Assembly: GCA_965657545.1 (NCBI GenBank) | Contig: CBFHOG010000005.1 | Span: 1-64,000 of the forward strand | Direction of reading: 5' to 3' | From: UBA7446 sp965657545 | Lineage (GTDB): Bacteria > Bacteroidota > Bacteroidia > Flavobacteriales > Flavobacteriaceae | Length of the DNA: 64,000 bases | Part shown: one piece after another, positions 8,934-17,088 of the stretch | How the letters are laid out: each line of letters starts with the position of its first letter | Numbering within the stretch: position 1 is the stretch's first letter | The notes under the pieces: generated by a model | What the model was told of the DNA's origin: nothing | The model's input: only the letters and a program-made list of their open reading frames with translations | The model's database searches: none | Made by a program: the position numbers and the translations under genes

Positions 8934-9569
8934 ATGCGATTCATTTTTATTTCTTTTTTATCAATTTCATTTTACGTTCAGGCTCAAGTTGTTGAAATCC
9001 CTGTGGAGTATTTCGTTAATAATCAAATAGGTACGAAACAAAAAGCAAGTTATACCGGCAGTCCATACCTATTTGAAAGCTACAAGCCAGCAACAGTAAT
9101 GTATAAAGATAAGAAGTATGACGTTAATATTAGACTAAATGTTTTTAAACAGCAATTTGAAATTCTTCAAGACGGTAAAATAAGGGTACTTAATTCATAT
9201 TCAAATATGAAAGTTATATTGGAAGATTATGCATTTATATGTAAAACTATAAATAACAAAACTATTCCTGTTATTACGTTAGTTAATGGTGTAACTTCTT
9301 TATATAAGTTTTTCACCTCTAATTATACTCCTTCAAAGCCTTCCACTTCTGGCTATGATAAGCCGCGTTTAGCAAATTATAGTCTTGAAACTCAATATGC
9401 ATTGGAATTTACCGAAGATGAATTAATATCATTTAAATTAAACAAGAAAAATGTTCAGCGTATATTTTCAAATAATACAGCTGCCTTTGCTTATATAAAA
9501 AAAAACAAGCTCAGATTCCGTAAAGAATCTGAGCTTGTTGGTTTGTTACAGGAATTGAATTTAAATTAA
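8934..9569 (+). CDS. Small exported protein of unknown function
   Basis: The frame is open from 8670, but the ATG at 8934 begins a clear Sec signal peptide (MRFIFISFLSISFYVQA, cleavage near residue 17), giving 211 aa. The mature part is lysine-rich and mixed beta. It ends in a basic helix (YIKKNKLRFRKESELVGLLQ) of a type I have seen at the end of other small Bacteroidetes exported proteins. Its ATG is only 25 nt from the divergent peptidase ATG, so its promoter must overlap coding DNA. The 3' end carries the terminator of the opposing lipoprotein gene. Function unknown. Confidence 0.72.
   Translation: MRFIFISFLSISFYVQAQVVEIPVEYFVNNQIGTKQKASYTGSPYLFESYKPATVMYKDKKYDVNIRLNVFKQQFEILQDGKIRVLNSYSNMKVILEDYAFICKTINNKTIPVITLVNGVTSLYKFFTSNYTPSKPSTSGYDKPRLANYSLETQYALEFTEDELISFKLNKKNVQRIFSNNTAAFAYIKKNKLRFRKESELVGLLQELNLN
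9497..9539 (-). terminator. Rho-independent terminator of the first SusCD operon, inside an opposing CDS
   Basis: A perfect 15-bp inverted repeat (9504-9518 and 9525-9539) with a 6-nt loop is followed, reading on the minus strand, by a run of T (complement of the A-run at 9497-9505). It lies 27 nt past the stop of the minus-strand lipoprotein gene, within the last codons of the plus-strand gene. Confidence 0.88.
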
Positions 9570-10384
9570 TCCCCTTTTCCGGTATAAGTGATTATGGCAC
9601 CTGCACCACCACCACTAAATACACCATCTGTTAGATTCACTGTAAACTGATCATCACACGCTGAATATGTTCCTGTACCTCCTACATAATATGCTGGGTC
9701 ACCAGGTATTGGATTCACAGTAACTGTGAAATCATTATTCAAAGTTATTGTTCCAGGATATACAAATAAACCTGAATAGCTAGCAGCGCCAGTTGCCCAG
9801 GCAACAAAATCTGTACCCCACAAAGAAGATACATAATAAGTATTTGGTCCTGCTTCAACAAATTCTATATCATATCCAGGAAATTCATAACCTCCAAATG
9901 CAGTTCCAGTAACGGTATAAGTTTTGCTTATTTCAGTAGGGCAATCGTTGTCCTGAATAGTCAATTTTACAGATCTCAGTTCGTCATTACCATAAACACC
10001 TACATTATCTCCTGTTAAGGCGATAGTCAAAGTAATGTTGCCATCATTATCTAAGTTATCAACAGGAACAACAGTTATACTTGTTTCGTATGTGTTAGGT
10101 TCAAAATAAATTTCTCCATTACTAGGCGATACGGTATACCTTGAATTATCACTTGATTCTACTGTAAAATTTGCAGTATAACCATCAGTGTTGATCATTG
10201 TGCCTAATTGAAATTTAACGGAAGTTCCAGTTGAGGAATCTTCAGCAATAGAAATAGCACTTGAAGTTTGTAACTGCACGTGACCTCCTTCAAGGGGCTG
10301 TAGAACTGATATTTCTTCTTCACAGCTTACCATTAATATAGCTGCGAAAATCATCATTGTTAATTTTAAATACGTTTTCATCAT
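9566..10384 (-). CDS. Surface lipoprotein with Calx-beta-like domain, SusCD-associated
   Basis: 272 aa with a lipoprotein signal (lipobox MVSC, Cys21) followed by three Glu residues; an acidic stretch right after the Cys is the usual Bacteroidetes signal for surface export. Residues ~45-150 look like a Calx-beta type beta-sandwich ending in TIQDND. The C-terminal ~110 residues are rich in Gly, Tyr and Thr. It is the third gene of the SusC-SusD operon, 15 nt after susD, so it is probably an accessory surface binding protein. The ligand is unknown. Its stop shares the TTAA at 9566-9569 with the opposing gene. Confidence 0.78.
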   Translation of the reverse strand: MMKTYLKLTMMIFAAILMVSCEEEISVLQPLEGGHVQLQTSSAISIAEDSSTGTSVKFQLGTMINTDGYTANFTVESSDNSRYTVSPSNGEIYFEPNTYETSITVVPVDNLDNDGNITLTIALTGDNVGVYGNDELRSVKLTIQDNDCPTEISKTYTVTGTAFGGYEFPGYDIEFVEAGPNTYYVSSLWGTDFVAWATGAASYSGLFVYPGTITLNNDFTVTVNPIPGDPAYYVGGTGTYSACDDQFTVNLTDGVFSGGGAGAIITYTGKGD

Positions 10385-10399
10385 TATTTGTATTAAATA

Positions 10400-11896
10400 T
10401 TAATATCCTGGATTTTGTTGTTCGCGTAAACCTGGGTTTCCATTAAACTCCACTAAGGGGATAGGTAGCGTAAATCTATAGTCATCAGCATTCATAGAAC
10501 AGTTTGCAGCTCCAGCTATTTCACAATCCATAGCATCCTTAACAGCATTTCTGTTCCCCAAAACTCCAAGTCGTTTTAAGTCTTTATATCGATGACCTTC
10601 AAAAGCCAATTCTACTCTTCTCTCATCTAGTATGACTCCAAAAGCTTCTGTTTTTGTTGCAAATATTGGAGCTGTTGTGTCAGTTCCAAATCGTGCATCA
10701 CGTAGGGTTTTGATTGTTTGAGCAGCAGCATCTAAGTTATCTAGACCTGCTTGTGCCTCAGCAACAATAAGTAGCATTTCAGAAGCTCTGAATATTTTGA
10801 GATCATTCATAAGCTTTTGTCCTTCAGATCCTAAATATTTACCTACATACAATATGTCAGAATTTTTATAATCTGCAGAGTTGGTATAATCCGGATCAAC
10901 AGTTGAGTTTGGATGCACAATGATATCGTGACGAACATCATTTTCATCTAGAACATTAAACAATGATCTACTCACCTCAAAATAAGGATCCTCATCGGCA
11001 CCTTTAAAACAAAAACGAGCACCAGCCCATCCACCTGCAGTTACAGATCCCATACTTCCTTGTCTGTCATACAAATCTCCAATTGTGCGTTCAAGTTTAA
11101 AAATAACCTCTGCATTTGAATCATCTGCAAACACATCTGGATATTCAGCAACAGTAGCTAGATCATATTTTGTAACTAGTGTGCTCGCAGTACTCAACGC
11201 TGTTGCATAGTCTTGTCTGTAAGCAGCAACGCGTGCTTTAAGCGCCATTACAGCATCTTTTGTAAAGAATGTAACATCTGTAGTGGAATCAGAAATTAAT
11301 TCCATTGCCTTATTAATATCACTATTAATGAGCGCAAATGTTTCTCCATTAGTATTACGAAGCAGTTGTTCACTTAGGCTTGGAACGTAGTCAATGGCAA
11401 TTACACCCAGTGCATTATCATCAGACATGTCTGTTGAGAAGTACGATACTAATTCCGTGTAAGCATATGCTCTAATAGCATGTGCTTGACCTATCAAATC
11501 ATTCACTTTTGCTTGGTCGATGTTTTCACCTACTATTGTTGAAGTAGCTTCAATCATTCTGGAAGCAAAATTCACAATATCGTAGTTACGAGTCCAAAAG
11601 TTACTTGACGCTGTACTTCCTGGCGTTAGCACATAGTTTAGTTGCGCTAATCCTTGACCTCCGCTTGAAGCGCCAACGGCTACTTCATCGGTATAAACTG
11701 CACTAAGCGCAATTTCTGGCGTACTGTCAAGGTTGTTATATAACCAGTAAATACCTGCTTGAATGTCTGCTTCCGTTTGAAATGCAGCGCTAGCATCTAA
11801 TCGACCAGGCTGATCAATTTCAATGGCATCTTTACACCCTACAAAGAGTGTCAGTGCTGATGCTGTAATCAAAAATAAATTCTTGTAATTTTTCAT
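10400..11896 (-). CDS. SusD-like nutrient-binding lipoprotein (first pair)
   Basis: RagB/SusD family surface lipoprotein, 498 aa from the ATG at 11896 (a TTG lies two codons earlier). The lipobox is FVGC, the N-terminal SusD-like region contains the usual helical TPR repeats, and the C-terminal half holds the typical FRASEMLLIVAEAQA and DERRVELAFEGHRYKDLKRLG segments. SusD lids the SusC barrel and delivers ligand. It begins 10 nt downstream of its susC. The neighbouring secreted peptidases suggest peptides rather than glycans as cargo, which is an inference from context only. Confidence 0.93.
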   Translation of the reverse strand: MKNYKNLFLITASALTLFVGCKDAIEIDQPGRLDASAAFQTEADIQAGIYWLYNNLDSTPEIALSAVYTDEVAVGASSGGQGLAQLNYVLTPGSTASSNFWTRNYDIVNFASRMIEATSTIVGENIDQAKVNDLIGQAHAIRAYAYTELVSYFSTDMSDDNALGVIAIDYVPSLSEQLLRNTNGETFALINSDINKAMELISDSTTDVTFFTKDAVMALKARVAAYRQDYATALSTASTLVTKYDLATVAEYPDVFADDSNAEVIFKLERTIGDLYDRQGSMGSVTAGGWAGARFCFKGADEDPYFEVSRSLFNVLDENDVRHDIIVHPNSTVDPDYTNSADYKNSDILYVGKYLGSEGQKLMNDLKIFRASEMLLIVAEAQAGLDNLDAAAQTIKTLRDARFGTDTTAPIFATKTEAFGVILDERRVELAFEGHRYKDLKRLGVLGNRNAVKDAMDCEIAGAANCSMNADDYRFTLPIPLVEFNGNPGLREQQNPGY

Positions 11897-11906
11897 GATC
11901 AATTAT

Positions 11907-14900
11907 TTAAAATTTTAAGTTTAGTCCTAGTGTGAAAGTTTTTGGACTAGGGTAGTCAAGTCCATCTTCATTTCTTGAGAATGGGTCATACCCCCTCCAT
12001 TCGGTAAGTACAAATAAGTTTTCACCGTTCACATATACAGAGACGTCATCGAAGCCAATATTTTTAATCGTTTCTTTAGGTAATGAATATGTGAGATTCA
12101 CAAAACGCAATCCTAAAAAGTCACCGTTTTTATAAAAGCGATTCGAACTAAACGAATTTACATTTGTTGCATCGAATGAAGGCATATCAGTAATGCGATT
12201 TTCTGGCGTCCATGCACGAAGAACATCACGGCTAAAGTTAAATGCCCCGATGTTTGAATAATCAACAACATTAGCATAATCTCCATCAAAACGAGTAATA
12301 CCACCAGAGTAGTTTAACATGGCTTGAAAATTAAATCCTCTGTAACTTGAATTAATAGTGAATCCACCCTGAAAGTCAGGTGTATTTGAGTTTCCAAGCC
12401 AAACACGGTCTGTGTCGGCGTCAGGAGATTCTGTTAGTGCCCCATCTTTTGTGTAAAATAATAGATTACCATTTGCAGGATTCACACCAGCATATCGGAT
12501 GGTGTAGTTTTCATAGATTTGTCCACCATTTCTTCCAATACCAATAATAAATCCTGTATCAGAGGGTAAATCTTGAAGCTCATTTTTGTTGTAGTTTCCT
12601 ACTAAACGAAAACTCAATGCGAAGTCACCATTATTTTTAGGTTTAATGAAATCGTAATTTAACGTCACATCAACTCCTTTATTGTAAAGCGTACCCACAT
12701 TGGCATCAAAGCTGGTAATTGCATTAATTGCAGAAACTGGCTTATCTTGAAAAAGATCGCTTGTTTTCTTGTGGTAATAGTCTATTTCACCAGAGAGGCC
12801 CCATTTATTGATGGCAAACTCTAAACCAATATCAGATTGCGTAATGGTTTCCCACCTTAATGTGGTATTGGCCAATTGTGAAATTTGGATAGATGGTAGT
12901 CCTTTATACCCAGTTGATGTAGCGTAAAAGTTCTTTGTTAAATCGGGTGAGGTGAAATAAGAACCTCCGTTAATTCTTTGGTTACCAGCAGTACCATAAG
13001 AGGCACGTAATTTAAGGTAATCAAATATAGAGTCAGACATAAAATCTTCTTTATCTATATTCCATCTGGCAGCAACAGAACCAAATGTACCCCATTTGTT
13101 CGAATCAGCAAATCGGTAAGATGCGTCTCTTCTATATACGGCAGAGAAACCATACTTGTCAGCAAAGTCGTAATCTAAAGAACCAAAGTAAGAAAACAGA
13201 CCTGCGTTCAATAAGTTGGCACTTGCAGTATCAGCATAAACATCATTCGAAGAATTATCACCAATAAAGTATGAACCATCCCCTGGATAGAACGTTTTTA
13301 AACTACCTCCTTGTTGAATATATCCCCAGAACTTATAATGTGATTTAAAATATTCCAAGAAACCAGCAACTGTTACATTGTGTTCACCAAATTTTTGGTC
13401 ATAAGTCAATGACGTTACTTGGTTAACAGAGAACACATTCGTTTGGTCTTGTTCCTGATAAGCATTTGTTCCAATCTCGTCTTCTCCTTCAAAATATGTT
13501 GATGACCATCCGTTTGGTGGTTCTGCGTAGAGCGTTTCTGTACTGGAGTAATCTAAGCCAGTTACTGATCTGAAGGTTACGTTATCGTTGATATCGTAAC
13601 TTGTATCGAAATTATATACAATTTTTTGTTCATCTATTTTATTGGTAGTCTTTTGTGCAAGATCCCATAAGATAAGGGGGGTGTACGTTAATACGTTTGG
13701 TCCTGATTTACCTGGTGCTAGGTTTTGTGGATCATTATAATCATAATCGTCCAGTGTAAGGTAGGGTACAGACATCACCGTACCAAAAACTACATTTCGG
13801 TTAATCGATCCACTTCCAAGGGATCCAGGAGAATTTGAAGTGGAATAATTTAGAGTTAAGCTTGAGTTATAACTAAATTTTCCATTTTTCGATCTACCAG
13901 AGATATTATTTCTGACGTTAAATCTTTTTAAGTCAGAAGTGATGATAATCCCCTCAGTATCTTGAAAACCAATGGAAGTATATTGACTGCTGTTAGCTGA
14001 ACCACTACTTAAAGCAACAGTATGGCTTTGAGTATTTCCTGCTCTGAAGAAAACATCTCGCCAATCTATTCCTTCAAAAGCGCTAATTTCACTATCATCC
14101 AAAGTAAAACCATAACCAGTTTCTTGTCTTTTTTCAAGAGTAAGGAGTTCTTTGGCATCCATCATATTATAATCGTCCTCATTAAAAAAAGATACTGCTG
14201 TATATCCGTTATAGGTTACTTTAAGTGGCTGATTGTATTCACCTCTTCTGGTGGTTATTAATATAACACCATTAGCTCCGCGGTTTCCGTAAATAGCAGT
14301 AGCACCAGCGTCTTTTAAAACTTTAATTTCTTCAATCTCCTGAGGGTTAAACGACGCAAACTGATCTTCGTTTATAGGAGTACCATCAAGTAAAATCAAA
14401 GGCTCAGTATTACCATTAATAGACCCAATACCTCTAATGTTTATGACAGAGTTTGCACCAGGCTGACCAGAGTTAGTAGTGATATCAACACCAGCTATTT
14501 GACCCTGCATTGTTTGGATAATACTTGGATTCGGTCTGTTTTCAATTGTTGACGCATTAATGGTTGAAACAGAAGCAGTTGACTTAACTTTGCTTGATTT
14601 TTTATAACCTATAACCTCAACATTGTCAAGCTCATTTGAGCTTGTTAACGATATGTTTAGGTTTGTTCCATTTACATTAACTTCAAATTTGTCATACCCT
14701 ACATAACTTACTACAAGCACGTCTCCGTTTGCAGCAGCAATAGAATAGTTACCATCAAAGTCGGCAGTAGTTGCCGTTGAAGTTCCTTTTACCACAACTG
14801 TAGCTCCAGGAAGTGGCAGACCATCAGCGTCTGTAACAGTTCCTGTAACGGTTTGTTGTGCTAAAGCAACTTGAAACACCATCACAATAGACAATGTTAA

Positions 14901-14924
14901 AATTTGAATAAATTTAGTTTTCAT
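11907..14924 (-). CDS. SusC/RagA-family TonB-dependent outer-membrane transporter (first pair)
   Basis: 1005 aa from the ATG at 14924, which starts a signal peptide ending near VALAQQ; the open frame reaches 14951. After it come a carboxypeptidase-regulatory-like beta domain (VTGTVTDADGLPLPGATVVVKG), the TonB plug with INIRGIGSINGNTEPLILLDG and GATAIYGNRGANGVILITT, and a 22-strand beta-barrel ending in the aromatic LGLNLKF. It imports oligomers with energy from TonB. A partial -7 box, CATATTTG, lies at 14949-14956 on the minus strand. No sigma/anti-sigma or hybrid two-component regulator is adjacent. Confidence 0.95.
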   Translation of the reverse strand: MKTKFIQILTLSIVMVFQVALAQQTVTGTVTDADGLPLPGATVVVKGTSTATTADFDGNYSIAAANGDVLVVSYVGYDKFEVNVNGTNLNISLTSSNELDNVEVIGYKKSSKVKSTASVSTINASTIENRPNPSIIQTMQGQIAGVDITTNSGQPGANSVINIRGIGSINGNTEPLILLDGTPINEDQFASFNPQEIEEIKVLKDAGATAIYGNRGANGVILITTRRGEYNQPLKVTYNGYTAVSFFNEDDYNMMDAKELLTLEKRQETGYGFTLDDSEISAFEGIDWRDVFFRAGNTQSHTVALSSGSANSSQYTSIGFQDTEGIIITSDLKRFNVRNNISGRSKNGKFSYNSSLTLNYSTSNSPGSLGSGSINRNVVFGTVMSVPYLTLDDYDYNDPQNLAPGKSGPNVLTYTPLILWDLAQKTTNKIDEQKIVYNFDTSYDINDNVTFRSVTGLDYSSTETLYAEPPNGWSSTYFEGEDEIGTNAYQEQDQTNVFSVNQVTSLTYDQKFGEHNVTVAGFLEYFKSHYKFWGYIQQGGSLKTFYPGDGSYFIGDNSSNDVYADTASANLLNAGLFSYFGSLDYDFADKYGFSAVYRRDASYRFADSNKWGTFGSVAARWNIDKEDFMSDSIFDYLKLRASYGTAGNQRINGGSYFTSPDLTKNFYATSTGYKGLPSIQISQLANTTLRWETITQSDIGLEFAINKWGLSGEIDYYHKKTSDLFQDKPVSAINAITSFDANVGTLYNKGVDVTLNYDFIKPKNNGDFALSFRLVGNYNKNELQDLPSDTGFIIGIGRNGGQIYENYTIRYAGVNPANGNLLFYTKDGALTESPDADTDRVWLGNSNTPDFQGGFTINSSYRGFNFQAMLNYSGGITRFDGDYANVVDYSNIGAFNFSRDVLRAWTPENRITDMPSFDATNVNSFSSNRFYKNGDFLGLRFVNLTYSLPKETIKNIGFDDVSVYVNGENLFVLTEWRGYDPFSRNEDGLDYPSPKTFTLGLNLKF

Positions 14925-15046
14925 AATTAAATTGATTGTTAGCAATTCCAAATATGTTAAATAATTGTTAATTAACCAAAAAATAATAACGTATTTACAG
15001 TATTATCATTTAAAAACTGTCTTTATATGGGTAATAAACTTAAATG

Positions 15047-17020
15047 TCATCGAATTAATACATTTTTAAAAATGTTACCCCTTGGTGTTTCTATTTCAAG
15101 AATGTACATGCCTGAAGCTATAATGGACATGTCAAAACGCAAAGAGCTAAGCGAAAACACGTCTTTAGTGATGCGCTTAATCTCACTTCCACTAAGGCTA
15201 AGCAATCGTAAGCCTCGGAAAGGTAGCTTGTTATTTACTGCTGTGACAGTAAAGTAAGATTCAGCAGGCATAGGCGCCAACAAAAAATTGTTTTTGCTGA
15301 TCTCTGTTAAAGATTTCTCGTTTGTTACAACTAGGCCGGGCCCAGAAAGAATCAGCGAAAATTCCTGACTCCTATTTATTAAGGTACCCTTATGACTTAT
15401 TTCAATTTTATATGCTCCACCTAAGTTTTCAGCAATTTTTATGTGTTCTAAGTTATCGGCGCTATTATCACCCAAAACAGCAACGGTTTGTTGTGCGTTT
15501 GTGGGGAGTTTCCAAGGAAAATAGGTCGTGTTGTTCTGGATTATTCTTAAGTCTAGATCGTTGACGAGTGTGTTTGTAGCATTTTCTTCCGCTTGTGGGT
15601 CGTACCAGCTGAGTGTAGCCGTCAGAGTTCCTTGATTAAGTGATTGAAAATAAAGCGTTTTTGTGTCATTTTCATTAAGTTCAAACTCCACAATAGTATT
15701 GCTTTCATCAGCATCTTTTTGGATAAGCGCAGCTGCTTTTTCCATATTTATGGCTCCATATCCTGTTTTTGTATCAGGGCCAGTGATGTCTAGATCGCCC
15801 CATTGCGAAATATCATCTGCTGTGTGACAAAGCAAGGCTTTTACGGTAGCCCCACGCATATAGCCATTGTGGGTTTGTTTGTATAGTTGTTGCAACAATG
15901 CCACAGCTGCTGCTGCGCCAGGCGAAGCAAAAGAAGTACCACTTGAAGCTACATAGTTATTTGTAGCTTCTGGATTGTTCTTATCCCAAATTGCAGCACC
16001 CAAATTTTGACCAGCAGCGCATATTTCGGGTTTTATTCTAAAATCATTGGTTGGGCCTGCACTGCTAAATCCTGTTGCGGTAAAATTTTCGCTGTTGTTA
16101 TTCATAGAAAAACTTCCAACCGTAAGGACGTTTTTGGCAGTAGTTGAGCCTGTAAGTTGATCCAAACCCACAACAGCCTGACTGGAATAGGATTTATACC
16201 CATCGTTTCCTGCTGCTAAAACGTGCAGGTAATTTGGATACGCAAACGCTATTTGATCTATGATAGAACTCCATAAACTGTATCCGCCAATTTCTTCAAT
16301 TTCAAGAATAAGGGCATTTTTATCGTCCAGTAAAGGAATGCCATAAGAGTGATTGGAAAGGATAAAATCTGTATTATTATTTGTTTGTAATTGTTCAAAA
16401 ATCTCAAACACATCATTGTCCCAATCGTAGCTATATACTTTTGCTAATTGAGGAGCAATCCCCGATATGTCGAAGTTGTCGTTTTCTAAGATGCCTTTAG
16501 CCAATATAATGGACGCTACGGATGTTGGATGCCCGTGCCATATGTTGGCTGCTGTGGAATCTGCGATTTCTATAGGAACTTGGTATCCATTAAAATCAGC
16601 ACCACCAGTAAATTCATTATGGCTAGCAAAAATATGCCCCGCATCCCAAATACCAACGTGTATGCCTTCCCCGTTTAGATTTAGCCCAAGCGTACCACCC
16701 AGTGCAAGGGCATCGGCCTTGATGGCTTTCTGCGAAGAACGTTTATTGGTGCTATAGTACAGGGGTTTTCCTGAGCTTGACACCCAATTAGGACGGATAT
16801 ATTTCCCGTCTTTATTTTTTTTTAGCCTTGGGTCTTTGGCAGCGATTAAGCTGTCAATTACGTGGTTTTGCTCCGACATTGCACGTTGCAAACGATCTTT
16901 AAGCGATTGCTTTTGTTGGGCTTTTTTTTCTTGTGGCGTTGGGGTAGTACTTACCCCTGTTGATGACACGCAAGACACAAAAAAAAGCAATATGCCGAAA
17001 AAGGCAAGTTTCTTTTTCAT
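15047..17020 (-). CDS. Subtilisin-like (S8) peptidase with lipoprotein signal and T9SS sorting domain
   Basis: 657 aa. The N-terminus has a lipobox (FVSC, Cys17) followed by a Thr/Pro/Gln/Lys-rich linker. The S8 domain has Asp126 (GIWDAG), His164 (in GHPTSVAS, an unusual form of HGTHVAG), Asn272 (AAGNDG) and Ser363 (GTSFASP). The last ~70 residues (LRLLSLSGSEIKR...IASGMYILEIE) form a T9SS C-terminal domain. Long blocks such as LGLNL, LSNHSYG, YPNYLHV and GPTNDxRIKP are shared with the peptidase at 7019-8908. A terminator lies only 12 nt upstream of the ATG. Confidence 0.92.
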   Translation of the reverse strand: MKKKLAFFGILLFFVSCVSSTGVSTTPTPQEKKAQQKQSLKDRLQRAMSEQNHVIDSLIAAKDPRLKKNKDGKYIRPNWVSSSGKPLYYSTNKRSSQKAIKADALALGGTLGLNLNGEGIHVGIWDAGHIFASHNEFTGGADFNGYQVPIEIADSTAANIWHGHPTSVASIILAKGILENDNFDISGIAPQLAKVYSYDWDNDVFEIFEQLQTNNNTDFILSNHSYGIPLLDDKNALILEIEEIGGYSLWSSIIDQIAFAYPNYLHVLAAGNDGYKSYSSQAVVGLDQLTGSTTAKNVLTVGSFSMNNNSENFTATGFSSAGPTNDFRIKPEICAAGQNLGAAIWDKNNPEATNNYVASSGTSFASPGAAAAVALLQQLYKQTHNGYMRGATVKALLCHTADDISQWGDLDITGPDTKTGYGAINMEKAAALIQKDADESNTIVEFELNENDTKTLYFQSLNQGTLTATLSWYDPQAEENATNTLVNDLDLRIIQNNTTYFPWKLPTNAQQTVAVLGDNSADNLEHIKIAENLGGAYKIEISHKGTLINRSQEFSLILSGPGLVVTNEKSLTEISKNNFLLAPMPAESYFTVTAVNNKLPFRGLRLLSLSGSEIKRITKDVFSLSSLRFDMSIIASGMYILEIETPRGNIFKNVLIR

Positions 17021-17031
17021 GGTTCTAAGGT

Positions 17032-17061
17032 AAAAAAAAACCCCGCATATGCGGGGTTTTT
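17032..17061. terminator. Strong terminator after the second SusCD operon
   Basis: A perfect 16-bp palindrome, CCCCGCATATGCGGGG (17041-17056), flanked by an A-run (17032-17040) and a T-run (17057-17061), so it can act in both directions. It follows susD (stop at 17089) on the minus strand and ends just before the S8 peptidase start at 17020. A near-match to the -7 box (TACCTTAG, 17025-17032, minus strand) touches its base. Confidence 0.93.
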
Positions 17062-17088
17062 ATGGTTTATAAACTTTAGCGAAATAAA

